DNA from: Photorhabdus namnaonensis
GTDB lineage: Bacteria > Pseudomonadota > Gammaproteobacteria > Enterobacterales > Enterobacteriaceae
NCBI RefSeq assembly: GCF_001684335.1
Contig: NZ_LOIC01000099.1
Location: 35,784 to 99,783, forward strand
DNA: 64,000 bases
Direction: 5' to 3'
Within the stretch, counting starts at the first letter, position 1. Each line of letters begins with the position of its first letter. Under the pieces are notes generated by a model that made no database searches, was not told the DNA's origin, and saw only the letters and a list, made by a program, of their open reading frames with translations. The position numbers and the translations under genes are program-made. Positions 1 through 10,106 of the stretch are shown here, one piece after another.

Positions 1-56
1 GTTTTTTCTTTATCAAAATTGAATGCGGCTTTTGAAAAGAATGTGTAACTAGCCAT
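1..56 (-). CDS. Start of an unidentified gene, cut by the window edge
   Basis: Eighteen open codons read leftward from an ATG at 56-54, beginning MASYTFFSKAAF. A G-rich Shine-Dalgarno (GGGGGCAAGAAT) sits just before the ATG, which supports a real start. It lies 33 bp downstream of the oxygenase gene on the same strand, so the two are probably co-transcribed. Too little is visible to name a family. Confidence 0.5.
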   Translation of the reverse strand, partial: MASYTFFSKAAFNFDKEK

Positions 57-89
57 ATTCTTGCCCCCAAATTGAAGCTTTATTATCCC

Positions 90-1061
90 CTAAGCACCAA
101 TACTGTAATTTGACTTTATTCTCGTCATAAGATGATCTGCATACTCAATACGAGGATATCTTGCCGGATTATCCGCATCCTTAAATATATCTAATGGAGC
201 TATTTGAGCATGCATGCTTGGCTCAAAAAAGAAAGGGATAGCGTATCGTTTCTTTCCAGAGCGATTTATTACCCGATGGGGAGTAGAAATAAAGTTATCG
301 TTAGTCATCCATTTGATCATATCTCCGCTATTTAAGATAAAAGAACCCGGTTCAGGTGGAACATCAATCCATTCTCCCTCTTGATTTTTGACTTGCAGTC
401 CCCCAATGGTATCTTGTGCTAATAAGGTCAAAAATCCATAATCCGTATGCGGGGCAATGCCATACTGGTCTTCAGGAATGATGTCTGGCTGTTCCGGGTA
501 ATATTGAAGCCTCAAGAAAATAGTCGGCTCCCTGAAATAATTATCTAATGCATCGGGGCTCAGGCCGAACGCCATTGCAAAAACTTGTACCATCCGTTTA
601 GCCAAAGCCTGCATAGATTTATAGTATGTTGTGATCGTCTCCTTGAACTCCGGCATATCTTCCGGCCATTGATTTGGGCCCGCTAAGTTTTGTTCTAGTT
701 TAAAGTCTTCACTTTCCTCCGATACTTCATTAGCAATAATAAATGCCTCACTTTGATTAGGCTTATTCGCTTTTTCCAAAGTAGATAATTCAAATCGAGA
801 TGTGCTCCTCGGCATATAACCCCGAAAGAACTTATTTTGACGAATTTTTAATTTCTTATTCAGTGGTAGATTGTGGAAATCTTTTGCTGCCTGAAACGTG
901 GCTTGCACTAAATCTTCTGATATGCCGTGATTAATAAGGTAAGCAAACCCCACATTCGTATATATTTGGCGAACTTGATCAGCAACTGACAATAATCCCG
1001 TATCTGTATGGGTAAATATTGGCGCAAGGTCAATATGAGGTATTTTCTCAAAACTTTTCAT
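90..1061 (-). CDS. Isopenicillin N synthase-like 2-oxoglutarate/Fe(II) oxygenase
   Basis: A 323-residue non-haem iron oxygenase of the isopenicillin N synthase/flavonol synthase type. The N-terminal DIOX_N region begins KIPHIDLAPIF. The iron-binding HxD is in HTDYGFLTLL and the distal histidine in STPHRVINRS; the following KRYAIPFFFEP carries the usual arginine of the cosubstrate pocket. The start is set at the second possible methionine (MKSFEKIPH) because GGGAGAG lies 6 nt before it; the reading frame extends 22 codons further upstream without a better ribosome site. Such enzymes hydroxylate, desaturate or cyclise small molecules; the substrate cannot be read from the sequence. It shares direction and close spacing with the partial gene at the window edge. 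Confidence 0.85.
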   Translation of the reverse strand: MKSFEKIPHIDLAPIFTHTDTGLLSVADQVRQIYTNVGFAYLINHGISEDLVQATFQAAKDFHNLPLNKKLKIRQNKFFRGYMPRSTSRFELSTLEKANKPNQSEAFIIANEVSEESEDFKLEQNLAGPNQWPEDMPEFKETITTYYKSMQALAKRMVQVFAMAFGLSPDALDNYFREPTIFLRLQYYPEQPDIIPEDQYGIAPHTDYGFLTLLAQDTIGGLQVKNQEGEWIDVPPEPGSFILNSGDMIKWMTNDNFISTPHRVINRSGKKRYAIPFFFEPSMHAQIAPLDIFKDADNPARYPRIEYADHLMTRIKSNYSIGA

Positions 1062-1337
1062 ACATGACTCTCCCTGACGACTCAATGTCAAATAATGATG
1101 AATTCTCTCCTTTAGAATATAAATCATAAGAATATTTACAGGGTAAGCATTCCGTCCCAGAAAACGGATATTTCATCCCATAAGGGATTTTTATACGTGT
1201 AATGAATGAGTTGCTGAATGGCATTTGTAGCAACAAACCCATCATTGTCAAAAAGTCGATTTTTCTAATCTCTTTTAACTAACTCTTTTTAGGTAAATTG
1301 CCGTAGCTTATGTTTGAAAGGGGAAATCAGAAAGAAA

Positions 1338-1361
1338 AATAGCGTTTATACAAACGCTATT
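1338..1361 (-). terminator. Rho-independent terminator of the dpp operon
   Basis: Perfect 10-bp inverted repeat (AATAGCGTTT / AAACGCTATT) with a 4-nt loop. Read on the minus strand it is followed by TTTCTTTCTG, a typical U-rich tail. It lies downstream of dppF. Confidence 0.8.
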
Positions 1362-1366
1362 ACGGG

Positions 1367-1402
1367 AAATTAAGGATGGTTCAACCTCACCATCCTTAAA
1401 AT
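1367..1402 (-). terminator. Second hairpin after dppF
   Basis: Perfect 11-bp inverted repeat (TTAAGGATGGT / ACCATCCTTAA) with an 8-nt loop, 17 bp beyond the dppF stop. It lacks a long U tract of its own and probably works with the neighbouring terminator or stabilises the mRNA 3' end. Confidence 0.6.
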
Positions 1403-1418
1403 TTATTAACTTAACCAA

Positions 1419-2438
1419 TTATTCCACTGCGACATTTTCATCCTGATCAACCGCAAAACAGGCGATCAGTTGATTACCATATTGATTCAGTTTTGGCTGA
1501 CGCTGAGTACAAATGCTAAGCGCCCGGCGGCAACGCGCTGCAAACGCACAACCGGGTGGTGGATTCATTGGGCTTGGTAATTCACCGGTCAATTTTATCC
1601 TTTCACGGCGTAATTCAGGATTCAACCTTGGCGTTGCTGATAATAACGCCTGTGTATAGGGGTGACGTGGATGACTGAAAATCATCTCTTTACTGCCTTT
1701 TTCCACACAACGACCGAGGTACATCACCATCACTTCATCAGCGATATGTTCAACCACCGATAAATCATGGGAAATAAAGACATAGGAGAGCCCCAGCTCT
1801 TGCTGCAAATCCATCATCAGGTTTAACACCTGCGCCCGCACCGAGACATCCAACGCGGAAACTGGTTCATCCGCAATCACCACATCCGGGTCCAACATTA
1901 AGCCGCGGGCAATCGCGATCCGTTGGCGTTGACCACCAGAGAACATGTGCGGATAACGGCTGTAGTGTTCCGTTTTTAGCCCCACTTTTTCCATCATCTG
2001 CAACACTTTCTCTTTACGTTCCTGTGCGCTCAACTTGGTATTGATCCGCAGAGGTTCCTCCAAGATCTGACCAACTTTCTTACGCGGATTAAGTGAACCA
2101 TAAGGATTTTGAAACACAATCTGGATTTTCTGACGACGTAGCTTTTCAGCGTCTTTATCTGGCACCAACAGATCTTGTCCCTGATAATAAAGCTCACCCT
2201 CGGTTGGCTTTTCAATCATCGTCAGCAATCGCCCCAGCGTGGATTTACCACACCCCGATTCACCCACAACCGCCAGCGTTTTTCCCTTTTCCAGTTCGAA
2301 AGAGACGCCATCCAACGCTTTTACCGTTCTAGCAGGCGAAAAGAGCCCCCCTTTAATCGGATAATATTTTTTCAGTTCTGTCGCTTTTAATAACGGCGCC
2401 GTTGATGTCTCCCGCGCCGGATAAATAGGTTCACTCAT
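1419..2438 (-). CDS. dppF: Dipeptide ABC transporter ATP-binding protein DppF
   Basis: A 339-residue ATPase subunit of the inner-membrane dipeptide importer. Walker A is GESGCGKST, the ABC signature is FSGGQRQRI, and Walker B with its catalytic glutamate is DVVIADEP. The C-terminal oligopeptide/dipeptide region has the cysteine-bearing segment ([17 protein letters not shown]) typical of this family, which can hold an iron-sulfur cluster. It ends the dppABCDF transcription unit and its start overlaps the dppD stop by 4 bp. Hydrolysis of ATP by the DppD/DppF pair drives peptide import through DppB/DppC. Length and order are as in E. coli. Confidence 0.95.
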   Translation of the reverse strand: MSEPIYPARETSTAPLLKATELKKYYPIKGGLFSPARTVKALDGVSFELEKGKTLAVVGESGCGKSTLGRLLTMIEKPTEGELYYQGQDLLVPDKDAEKLRRQKIQIVFQNPYGSLNPRKKVGQILEEPLRINTKLSAQERKEKVLQMMEKVGLKTEHYSRYPHMFSGGQRQRIAIARGLMLDPDVVIADEPVSALDVSVRAQVLNLMMDLQQELGLSYVFISHDLSVVEHIADEVMVMYLGRCVEKGSKEMIFSHPRHPYTQALLSATPRLNPELRRERIKLTGELPSPMNPPPGCAFAARCRRALSICTQRQPKLNQYGNQLIACFAVDQDENVAVE

Positions 2439-3415
2439 ATTGTCGGTCTCCCCGCATCATCCAACGGCATATGGCATTTCACCTGACGTTCCCCCACCGT
2501 TCTTAATTCCGGTTCCACCTGACGACAATGGTCATTTGCATATGGACAACGCGGATTCAATAAGCAACCAACGGGCCGGTCATATTTCCCCGGTACCACG
2601 CCCGGTAGAGAAGCAAGACGGGATTTATCCGTAGCAAATTCAGGTAATGCCCGGAGCAATGCCTGAGTATAGGGATGACGTGGCGCCTGGAAGATTTCCG
2701 ATGCCTTGGCGGATTCCACCACCTGCCCGGCATACATCACGATAATGTGATGAGCGGCTTCCGCCACTAATGCTAAGTCATGAGTGATTAATATCAGCGC
2801 CATATTTTCCCGTTGTTGCAACTCCAACAACAGTTCAATAACCTGCGCCTGAATGGTGACATCCAAAGCCGTTGTTGGCTCATCAGCAATCAGTAATTTG
2901 GGCCGACAAGCAATCGCCATTGCGATCATCACCCGTTGACTCATACCACCGGATAATTGATGCGGATATACATCCAGACGCGATGCAGGATCAGGGATAC
3001 CCACCAAGGTCAACAGATCAATCGCTCGCTGGCGACGAGTACGACGATTGCCGCCTTGATGCACTTTCAGCGCTTCCATAATCTGAAACCCAACGGTATA
3101 GCAGGGATTCAAGCTGGTCATCGGATCTTGGAAGATCATTGCCACTTCCGCACCAACCAGTTGGCGACGTTCTTGTTCGGAAATTTTGGTCAAATCACGC
3201 TGGTTAAATTCCAGCTTGTCAGCCATTACCTTGCCCGGATAATCAATCAATCCCATCACCGCCAATGAACTGACCGATTTACCAGAACCGGACTCTCCGA
3301 CAATCCCGACAACCTGCCCTTGCTCAACTCGGTAACTGATGCGGTCAACGGCGCGGAATGGCGCTTCTTCGTCACCGAAGTGAACCGATAATTTTTCTAC
3401 ATTTAACAGTGCCAT
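2435..3415 (-). CDS. dppD: Dipeptide ABC transporter ATP-binding protein DppD
   Basis: A 326-residue ATPase, partner of DppF. Walker A is GESGSGKSV, signature LSGGMSQRV, Walker [13 protein letters not shown], and the C-terminal domain contains the cysteine segment around [14 protein letters not shown]. It lies between dppC and dppF, starting 12 bp after the dppC stop and overlapping dppF by 4 bp, which indicates translational coupling. Function is inferred from family and gene order: energising uptake of di- and tripeptides delivered by the periplasmic binding protein DppA. Confidence 0.95.
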   Translation of the reverse strand: MALLNVEKLSVHFGDEEAPFRAVDRISYRVEQGQVVGIVGESGSGKSVSSLAVMGLIDYPGKVMADKLEFNQRDLTKISEQERRQLVGAEVAMIFQDPMTSLNPCYTVGFQIMEALKVHQGGNRRTRRQRAIDLLTLVGIPDPASRLDVYPHQLSGGMSQRVMIAMAIACRPKLLIADEPTTALDVTIQAQVIELLLELQQRENMALILITHDLALVAEAAHHIIVMYAGQVVESAKASEIFQAPRHPYTQALLRALPEFATDKSRLASLPGVVPGKYDRPVGCLLNPRCPYANDHCRQVEPELRTVGERQVKCHMPLDDAGRPTI

Positions 3416-3427
3416 TTCACTACCTCA

Positions 3428-4327
3428 CTACTGCTTGAGTTTAGGATCAAGTGCATCACGCAAACCGTCACCCATCAGGTTAAACGCCAACACTGTCAAC
3501 AAAATTGCTATCCCGGGGAACGTCACTACCCACCAGGCACTTTGTGCAAATTGCAATACATCAGACAGCATAGTTCCCCATTCCGGCGTGGGTGGCTGCG
3601 CCCCCATCCCCAGAAAACCCAAAGCAGCCATATCAAGAATGGCATTAGAAAAACCCAGAGAAGCCTGCACAATCAGCGGCGCCAGACAGTTAGGCAGAAT
3701 ATTGATAAACATCTGACGCATAGAACCCGCCCCCGCCACCTGTGAAGCCATCACATAGTCACGGTTGACTTCTACCAACACCGCAGCACGAGTTAAGCGG
3801 ATGTAATGTGGCAGAGAGACAAAGGTCAACGCCAACGAAGCATTGACAATCGATGGCCCAAAGATAGCCACTAGCACCAAAGCCAGCAACAGGCTTGGCA
3901 ACGCCAGCATAATATCAACGATACGCATGATGATAATATCCACCACACCACCGAAATAACCCGCCAACACACCCAGAACCACCCCCATCAACAGGGATAG
4001 CACCACCACCAGACAACCTACCAGCAGTGAAAGCCGAGCGCCGTACATCAGACGTGAAAGTAAATCGCGTCCAACATCATCAGTACCCAGAATAAATTGC
4101 CAACTTCCTCCGTCCTGCCATACCGGTGGTGTCAGCAAAGCATCACGGAACTGTTCAGACGCACTGTGTGGGGCAAGCACCCCCGCCAACAGAGCGACTA
4201 ATAACATCAGCACAATATAAACCAGACCAACAACGGCCCCTTTATTGCGCTTAAAGTAATACCAAAACTCCTGCATCGGCGTCATAATTTTAGGCACACG
4301 GTTTGCAGGCTCAGTCACTTGAGACAT
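3428..4327 (-). CDS. dppC: Dipeptide ABC transporter permease DppC
   Basis: A 299-residue inner-membrane permease. The N-terminus MSQVTEPANRV leads into a first membrane segment after NKGAVVGLVYIVLML. The EAA-type coupling loop is in VLVEVNRDYVMASQVAGAG and the domain ends with PEWGTMLSD and several further membrane spans. The start is placed at 4327 because AGGGAG precedes that ATG by a normal distance; the frame is open 20 codons further upstream, overlapping dppB, but the shorter form matches the usual DppC length. DppB and DppC together form the peptide channel. Confidence 0.95.
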   Translation of the reverse strand: MSQVTEPANRVPKIMTPMQEFWYYFKRNKGAVVGLVYIVLMLLVALLAGVLAPHSASEQFRDALLTPPVWQDGGSWQFILGTDDVGRDLLSRLMYGARLSLLVGCLVVVLSLLMGVVLGVLAGYFGGVVDIIIMRIVDIMLALPSLLLALVLVAIFGPSIVNASLALTFVSLPHYIRLTRAAVLVEVNRDYVMASQVAGAGSMRQMFINILPNCLAPLIVQASLGFSNAILDMAALGFLGMGAQPPTPEWGTMLSDVLQFAQSAWWVVTFPGIAILLTVLAFNLMGDGLRDALDPKLKQ

Positions 4328-4337
4328 AATGTGCTCC

Positions 4338-5357
4338 CTATTTTTTATGCCGGATACGCGGGTTAACGACGCCGTATAGCAAGTCAACTATCAGGTTAAC
4401 CAAGATGATCATGATAGCCACCAATAATACGCCTCCCTGAACCACCGGATAATCCCGGCGTTGAAGGGCATCGATCAGCCAGCGTCCCAGCCCCGGCCAA
4501 GAGAAGATGGTTTCAGTCAGGATCGCCCCCGCCAGCATAATGCCCACCTGCAAGCCGATAACGGTTACAACCGGCAGCAATGCGTTGCGAAGCGCATGGA
4601 CCACAATCACACGAATACGACTCAAGCCTTTAGCGCGTGCAGTACGGATATAATCTTCACCGAGGACTTCCAACATAGAAGAGCGAGTCATACGGACAAT
4701 CACCGCCAGTGGAATCGTCCCCAAGACAACGGCAGGCAAAATGATATGCATCACCGCATCTTTAAAATCACCGGCTTCACCCCAGAAAAGGGTGTCGACT
4801 AGCATAAAACCCGTCAGCGGATAACTGTCATCAAGGAAAACACTGTCGCTTATTCGCCCGGATACCGGCGTCAGATCCAACTGGACAGAAACTAACATGA
4901 TCAACATGATCCCCCACCAGAAGATCGGCATGGAGTATCCAGTTAGAGAAAGTCCTATCGCAGTATGATCAAAAACAGAACCACGCTTTACCGCCGCGAG
5001 GACGCCAACGGGAATACCAACAGAGATAGCGAACAGCATGGCGCATATCCCCAGTTCCAGCGTTGCCTGGAAACGGGGAACAAACTCTTCCCACACCGAG
5101 ATACGACTTTTCATGGAGATACCCAGATCGCCATGTAACACATTACTTACATAATGAAAATATTGCTGCCAAAGTGGTTTATCCAACCCCATTTCAGCCA
5201 TTAGCTGAGCATAGCGCTCAGCAGATATTCCACGTTCCCCGGCCATAATGGTCACCGGATCGCCGGGGATCATATGGACAAAAGCAAAAGTCAGTAAAGT
5301 AATGCCAATAAACGTTGGGATTACCAACCCCAGACGTCGGAGTATGAACTGCAACAT
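4338..5357 (-). CDS. dppB: Dipeptide ABC transporter permease DppB
   Basis: A 339-residue inner-membrane permease that pairs with DppC. It begins MLQFILRRLGLVIPTFIGITLLTFAF, the characteristic first helix of the family, and carries the coupling loop EVLGEDYIRTARAKGLSRIRV that contacts the ATPases. The C-terminus (YGVVNPRIRHKK) is also typical. It follows dppA after a 227-bp gap holding two hairpins and is followed by dppC after 10 bp. Length equals that of the E. coli protein. Confidence 0.95.
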   Translation of the reverse strand: MLQFILRRLGLVIPTFIGITLLTFAFVHMIPGDPVTIMAGERGISAERYAQLMAEMGLDKPLWQQYFHYVSNVLHGDLGISMKSRISVWEEFVPRFQATLELGICAMLFAISVGIPVGVLAAVKRGSVFDHTAIGLSLTGYSMPIFWWGIMLIMLVSVQLDLTPVSGRISDSVFLDDSYPLTGFMLVDTLFWGEAGDFKDAVMHIILPAVVLGTIPLAVIVRMTRSSMLEVLGEDYIRTARAKGLSRIRVIVVHALRNALLPVVTVIGLQVGIMLAGAILTETIFSWPGLGRWLIDALQRRDYPVVQGGVLLVAIMIILVNLIVDLLYGVVNPRIRHKK

Positions 5358-5413
5358 ATCCCAAACTCTCTTTTTTAAATGCCGGTTACAGCTCTCAGGC
5401 CGTTTGGCTTGAT

Positions 5414-5435
5414 AAGGGGGAGGACTTTCCCCCTT
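5414..5435 (-). other. Hairpin between dppA and dppB
   Basis: Perfect 8-bp G/C-rich inverted repeat (AAGGGGGA / TCCCCCTT) with a 6-nt loop and no strong U tract. With the hairpin at 5528-5560 it could act as a 3' stabiliser or partial terminator that lets dppA, which encodes the abundant binding protein, be expressed above dppBCDF. That role is inference from position. Confidence 0.55.
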
Positions 5436-5527
5436 TGGCTCACAATCTTTTGGTTCACAACGTAATAAACATCTTGCCTCTACTTATCTTGTTAGTTTTC
5501 TTCTGACTATGACTGCCTGGAGAAAAC

Positions 5528-5560
5528 CGCCATCTTCGGTTAGAAAGCAGGAGGATGGCG
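5528..5560 (-). other. Hairpin just after dppA
   Basis: Inverted repeat CGCCATC (5528-5534) / GATGGCG (5554-5560), extendable by a few imperfect pairs, beginning 24 bp after the dppA stop codon. Probably an mRNA-stabilising or attenuating stem. Confidence 0.5.
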
Positions 5561-5584
5561 TATCACAACAAAGTAAAAACAGGA

Positions 5585-7195
5585 TTATTCGAGAGATACT
5601 GTATCGAAACGGTGTTTATTACCCAATGGCTCAACAACATAGCCTTTAACTTCCTTACGGATGGGTTCATAAACAACGGAATGAGCGATAATCAGCGCTG
5701 GAACCTGTTCGTGCATCACAACCTGTGCCTGTTTATAAAGCTCGACACGTTTGGCGTGATCAGAAGCTACGCGCGCGGGCTGAATGATGTCCTCAAATGG
5801 TTTGTAGCACCATTTAGAGTAGTTAGAACCCCGCTCTTTGGCCGCACAACTAAATAGGGTTGCGAAGAAATTATCTGGATCACCATTGTCCCCGGTCCAA
5901 CCCATCATCACAATTTGATGCTCGCCATCTTTAGCTCGTTTCAGATATTCGCCCCATTCATAGCTGACAATTTTGGCTTTCACACCAATTTTCGCCCAGT
6001 CCGCCTGAATCATTTCCGCCATACGACGAGCATTTGGGTTATACGGACGCTGTACCGGCATTGCCCACAGATCGATAGTAAAACCATCTCCTAAACCCGC
6101 TTCTTTGAGTAACTGTTTCGCTTTTTGCGGATCATATGGATAATCTTTAATGTTATCGTTGTAACCCCATATTGTCGGTGGAATCAGGTTTTTCGCTTTT
6201 TGACCTGCTCCTTGATAAACCGCCTCAACGATAGCGTCTTTATTGACCGCCATCGTCAACGCCTGACGGACTTTAAGATTATCCAATGGTTTTTTGGTGA
6301 CATTGAACGAAACATAACCCACGTTCAAGCCCGGTTGTTCTAACAAGACAATATCTTTATCTTTCTTCATACGGGCAATATCCGCTGGATTTGGATATGG
6401 CATGATCTGACATTCATTTTTCTGTAGTTTTGCATAACGAACAGATGCATCAGGAGTAATAGAGAAGACCAACCGATCCACTTTCGCTTTATCGCCCCAG
6501 TAGGATTTGAACGCTTTATACAGGATACGAGAATCTTTCTGATATTGAACCAACTGGAATGGGCCAGTACCGATTGGATTCAGATCGACATTTTCCGGCG
6601 TACCGGCTTTCATCATTTTATCTGCATATTCCGCGGACATAATAGAGGCGAAATCCATCCCTATGTCAGCCAGGAACGGGGCTTCTGGACGGGTCAGTTC
6701 AAACCGGACAGTATAATCGTCAACTTTTACAATCTTATCGATCATCTCACTCATGCCCATGCCAATGAAATACTCATAGCTACCACCAGAGACTTTATGG
6801 TATGGGTGATTTTCATCTTTTTGACGCATGAAAGAGTAGATCACATCATCAGCATTAAAATCACGAGTGGGTTTGAACTCTTTATTCTCATGCCATTTAA
6901 CGCCTTTGCGCAGATGGAAAGTATACGTCTTGCCATCATCGCTGATATCCCATCTCTCCGCCAGCCCAGGTATGATTTCGGTGGTACCGGCTTTGAACTC
7001 AACCAAACGGTTATACAGCGGTATAGAGCTGGCATCATAGCTTGTACCAGCAGTGAACAGTTGTGGACTAAAGCCTTCCGGTGAGCCTTCGGAACAGTAA
7101 ACCAATGTTTTTGCCTGAACGCTGGCGGTTACTGCCAATGCAACTAAGCTGACCCCTAGCTTCAATAACTTCGCTCTTTTAGAGAAAGTAGTCAT
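5585..7195 (-). CDS. dppA: Periplasmic dipeptide-binding protein DppA
   Basis: A 536-residue solute-binding protein of the SBP family 5. The N-terminus [14 protein letters not shown] is followed by a hydrophobic stretch and a Sec cleavage site after ASVQA, leaving [14 protein letters not shown], which closely matches mature DppA. The start at 7195 is preferred over the upstream in-frame codon (7243) because GGAG precedes it and a signal peptide then starts normally. It binds dipeptides for the DppBCDF importer and in E. coli also serves haem uptake and dipeptide chemotaxis. It is the first gene of the operon. Confidence 0.95.
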   Translation of the reverse strand: MTTFSKRAKLLKLGVSLVALAVTASVQAKTLVYCSEGSPEGFSPQLFTAGTSYDASSIPLYNRLVEFKAGTTEIIPGLAERWDISDDGKTYTFHLRKGVKWHENKEFKPTRDFNADDVIYSFMRQKDENHPYHKVSGGSYEYFIGMGMSEMIDKIVKVDDYTVRFELTRPEAPFLADIGMDFASIMSAEYADKMMKAGTPENVDLNPIGTGPFQLVQYQKDSRILYKAFKSYWGDKAKVDRLVFSITPDASVRYAKLQKNECQIMPYPNPADIARMKKDKDIVLLEQPGLNVGYVSFNVTKKPLDNLKVRQALTMAVNKDAIVEAVYQGAGQKAKNLIPPTIWGYNDNIKDYPYDPQKAKQLLKEAGLGDGFTIDLWAMPVQRPYNPNARRMAEMIQADWAKIGVKAKIVSYEWGEYLKRAKDGEHQIVMMGWTGDNGDPDNFFATLFSCAAKERGSNYSKWCYKPFEDIIQPARVASDHAKRVELYKQAQVVMHEQVPALIIAHSVVYEPIRKEVKGYVVEPLGNKHRFDTVSLE

Positions 7196-7210
7196 TTCTT
7201 GCACTCCATT

Positions 7211-7225
7211 TGTGATGTTGTTGTG
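7211..7225 (-). promoter_or_regulatory. CA-rich site before dppA, possible GcvB sRNA target
   Basis: The mRNA reads CACAACAACATCACA immediately upstream of the dppA Shine-Dalgarno GGAG. The sRNA GcvB is known to repress dppA in enteric bacteria through CA-rich sites of this kind, so this is a plausible target. GcvB itself is not in the window. Confidence 0.5.
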
Positions 7226-7823
7226 TACAGCCAGAATCTGCACTTCCTGTCCGAAACTGCGCTGTTTAGGTTTTGTTTATTATTTTCAGCTTATCAATTA
7301 AACAACTGTTGTCTCTTGCGTCAATAAGATCTCAACAGATGTCACAAACAACAGGAAAACACAAAGGAAACTAATAATTAACATAGTTAGCACAAAAATA
7401 TGACAAAGAACACATTTTATAGACAAAAAGACCATAAAAAGCACATAGCGATAGTACTAATCACTATTAACCTGGGCGCAAAAATTGTGGTTGTTTGATT
7501 AATTAGTAAACGATTATTTCACGAGAAAAGATGATAACTGGTATAAAATGCTGTGCGCCGAATAAAATCGGCACCTGAAAAGTTAATCCAATAAGTATAA
7601 CATCAATAATATAAATAAATACAAAAACCTGTTACTAGTTTATCTATTTCTACTTTCCATCACCTTGGGTTTCATTAACGGTTTACCGGTAAATTTAGAT
7701 AATATCTAAACGACTAAATCTAGTCTTATCCATTGATAGTTTATAGCCGCCAGAGCCAGAAATTTACTAGAAAATATAACGCCTCTCTGGTTAGCGACCA
7801 TTATTATTATCTGACCTATAATT
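7226..7823. other. Non-coding region upstream of dppA
   Basis: About 600 bp of AT-rich DNA between the dppA leader and the end of the ATP-grasp gene. It must contain the dppA promoter and the 3' end of the ATP-grasp transcript. No credible ORF, tRNA or strong terminator was seen. Confidence 0.5.
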
Positions 7824-9071
7824 CTAAATAGGTTTCAAATACCCACCCAGTTCTTCCATTCTCCTAATTTTTTCGTAATCTTGCTGGATAACATTCTTAT
7901 CATGATGAACTAAGTAAACTGTTCCAGGTTGGCTAAAAACATCTTTAGTTATTTCGATTTCATCACCTTCATCAACATAAAAAATTGCTTCGCAAAAAGA
8001 GGGCAATTTCTTTAATTCTGCCATAAAATCATTAGCAGTAAATATACCAGGACGATGATTAATCAAACATACATTATAGGAATGATTAATAAGAGTATAA
8101 GCTTCTCTTTGTATAGCTTTATGGAAATTTTCTGGCTCAACAACAGACATGGCAGCAGCACTAATTTGCCCTAAATCTGTTGTTAATTTTGCTATCGTCG
8201 GTCGTAATATTCCATCTATTCTCGCGGCAATTTCAACAAGTTTTGGACCATCAGGTGTTAACATCACTTCCGCATGACTGGGGCCATTAAATATACCTAA
8301 AGCAATGACAACTTTTCTCGTATATTCTACTAAAACATTATATTCTGAATAAGAGGAATCGATAATGTCATCAATATCATAAATTATACTACCCGTATCA
8401 AGCTTGCGTTTCTTATATTTTACTACTTCGGTAATTAATTGGTGACGATTAAGCGATACCATATTAACGACATATTCAGTTCCGTTAAGAAATTCTTGTA
8501 TTAAAACCTGATGATTACAGATATTAAGTTTATTAGATTTTCCCAGTATTTTATGAAAAGCTTCCTTAGCTGAATGCACATCTTTACAAATATAAACACC
8601 ATCAGAGCCCGCACTCTCTAACGGTTTAAGTACTACAGGAAAGTTATTAAAGGCTTTAATCCATTGTTCCGCCGTAGACCAATCTGAAAATTTTCCTTGT
8701 TCAGCCACAGGAATTTCACATTTTTTCAGTGTATCAATCATCTCATATTTATTACGTCTTGCCGATGTCTTAGCAAAATCATTTTTATAATTCAATTCAA
8801 AATGATTATTAAGCTCATCAGCAAGCGAAACACCACTTTCACTCCCGGCAATAATAAATTCAACTTCCTGTTTTTTAAGAAAGTTGACTGTATCCTCTAT
8901 CGTATCGTGAACATGGTGCTCTTGGTAGATTGAATAATCAAATCCTTTATAATAATAACTATGTAAATCTGATTTCGAAGCGATATGCAAGAGATAACAC
9001 CCCTTCTCATAAAGCGCTTTAGCCATAAATTTACCAGAAGAAAAACCATCTACAATAGCAACCTTTTTCAT
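7824..9071 (-). CDS. ATP-grasp domain ligase
   Basis: A 415-residue ATP-grasp enzyme. The N-terminal Rossmann-like part begins MKKVAIVDGFSSGKFMAKAL. The ATP-binding region includes FPVVLKPLESAGSDGVYICKD, the strand VLIQEFLNGTEYVVNMV and the metal-binding segment PSHAEVMLTPDGPKLVEIAARIDG. Such proteins join a carboxylate to an amine or thiol through an acyl phosphate, often amino acids in small-molecule pathways. The start at 9071 has GAGG five bases upstream; an ATG at 9083 overlaps the exporter stop (TAATG) and is the alternative. It is the last gene of a four-gene minus-strand cluster; the product is not known to me. Confidence 0.85.
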   Translation of the reverse strand: MKKVAIVDGFSSGKFMAKALYEKGCYLLHIASKSDLHSYYYKGFDYSIYQEHHVHDTIEDTVNFLKKQEVEFIIAGSESGVSLADELNNHFELNYKNDFAKTSARRNKYEMIDTLKKCEIPVAEQGKFSDWSTAEQWIKAFNNFPVVLKPLESAGSDGVYICKDVHSAKEAFHKILGKSNKLNICNHQVLIQEFLNGTEYVVNMVSLNRHQLITEVVKYKKRKLDTGSIIYDIDDIIDSSYSEYNVLVEYTRKVVIALGIFNGPSHAEVMLTPDGPKLVEIAARIDGILRPTIAKLTTDLGQISAAAMSVVEPENFHKAIQREAYTLINHSYNVCLINHRPGIFTANDFMAELKKLPSFCEAIFYVDEGDEIEITKDVFSQPGTVYLVHHDKNVIQQDYEKIRRMEELGGYLKPI

Positions 9072-9082
9072 TTTATACCTCA

Positions 9083-10003
9083 TTATACCCTATTTGTCTT
9101 TTTTATCTTACTCACACCAAGAATGGTTAATAAAGAAACTATAACCGAAACTGCAATCAGACTTTCAACAGAAAACGCTATACGTGAATCAAGATATTGA
9201 AAAAGAATCGTAAATACAGGTATTAATAAAAACAACAAAGAGACATGAAGAGGGCTAATGGCATTAATTGTTTTCTGTACGAGATAGATTGGAAGTAAGT
9301 GTCCGACCATAACCAGAATCAACATCGGAAGAATCATCTCAATATCCAAGCTAAGAGAAACATCGGATATTGAAATATAACAAAATGAAATTACTACCAT
9401 TAAGATATTTCTAACAGACAATATCTCATATGTTTGCCATTTTTGCTTGAATAATTTCTTAGAAAAAATAGTGTATAATACTGTTCCTACCGCACTGAGT
9501 ATCACACTAACAATACCAATCATCCTATCCTGAATTGAGGTCGATGATAATCCACTATTTCCTAAAAATGAATTTACCAGCATCAAACCTACTCCAATGA
9601 GAACTAACCAGGATATGACAACTTCCAATTTTTCTGTTTTTGCCTCGCTTTTATCGATAAAAGATGAGAGGAGGATAGTTATCGCGGGACCGCAAGCCAC
9701 TGAAGCGACACCGACTATTGCAGGTTCAAGAAAACGCAGCGCAATAATTAATCCTCCCCAATTTAGTAAAATTGAGACATTAACAATTAACACCAATAAG
9801 ATGTTCTTGCGGACCTTCACGATTAATTGATCAATCCCTTTGAAAATACTTATCATCATAAACAACAAAGTAGATGATACAAAGCAATAAAAGATAACAA
9901 TAGCTGAATTTATCGATTGCGTTAAATACGCAACAAACACATCAAATGCTGCACTGATGAGGCAGAAAACAACCCCATATACTACGCCATTATACGAATA
10001 CAT
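9083..10003 (-). CDS. EamA/DMT-type transporter, intact cluster copy
   Basis: A 306-residue inner-membrane protein with about ten hydrophobic segments arranged as two EamA repeats; it starts MYSYNGVVYGVVFCLISAAFDVFVAYL. Drug/metabolite transporters of this type usually export small metabolites. Its position between the phosphoribosyltransferase and the ATP-grasp gene suggests export of the cluster product (inference). A closely similar paralogue lies at 12061-12981. Its stop codon overlaps a possible ATG of the ATP-grasp gene. Confidence 0.85.
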   Translation of the reverse strand: MYSYNGVVYGVVFCLISAAFDVFVAYLTQSINSAIVIFYCFVSSTLLFMMISIFKGIDQLIVKVRKNILLVLIVNVSILLNWGGLIIALRFLEPAIVGVASVACGPAITILLSSFIDKSEAKTEKLEVVISWLVLIGVGLMLVNSFLGNSGLSSTSIQDRMIGIVSVILSAVGTVLYTIFSKKLFKQKWQTYEILSVRNILMVVISFCYISISDVSLSLDIEMILPMLILVMVGHLLPIYLVQKTINAISPLHVSLLFLLIPVFTILFQYLDSRIAFSVESLIAVSVIVSLLTILGVSKIKKTNRV

Positions 10004-10106
10004 ATATCACCTATCGTTCTTTTATTCTAAAAAGTAAATTTCCGACATTGAAGCCCTCTTATTATTGCAAATTCATCTTTAATCGTTATTGTCTTCATAT
10101 TTGTTA

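Noticed and set aside
1048..1251. Minus-strand 67-codon frame overlapping the oxygenase start
   Set aside because: No ribosome site, no recognisable domain, and it overlaps the oxygenase start and its promoter region.
3435..3745. Plus-strand frames inside the dpp genes
   Set aside because: They are antisense to well-identified transporter genes and have no family features.
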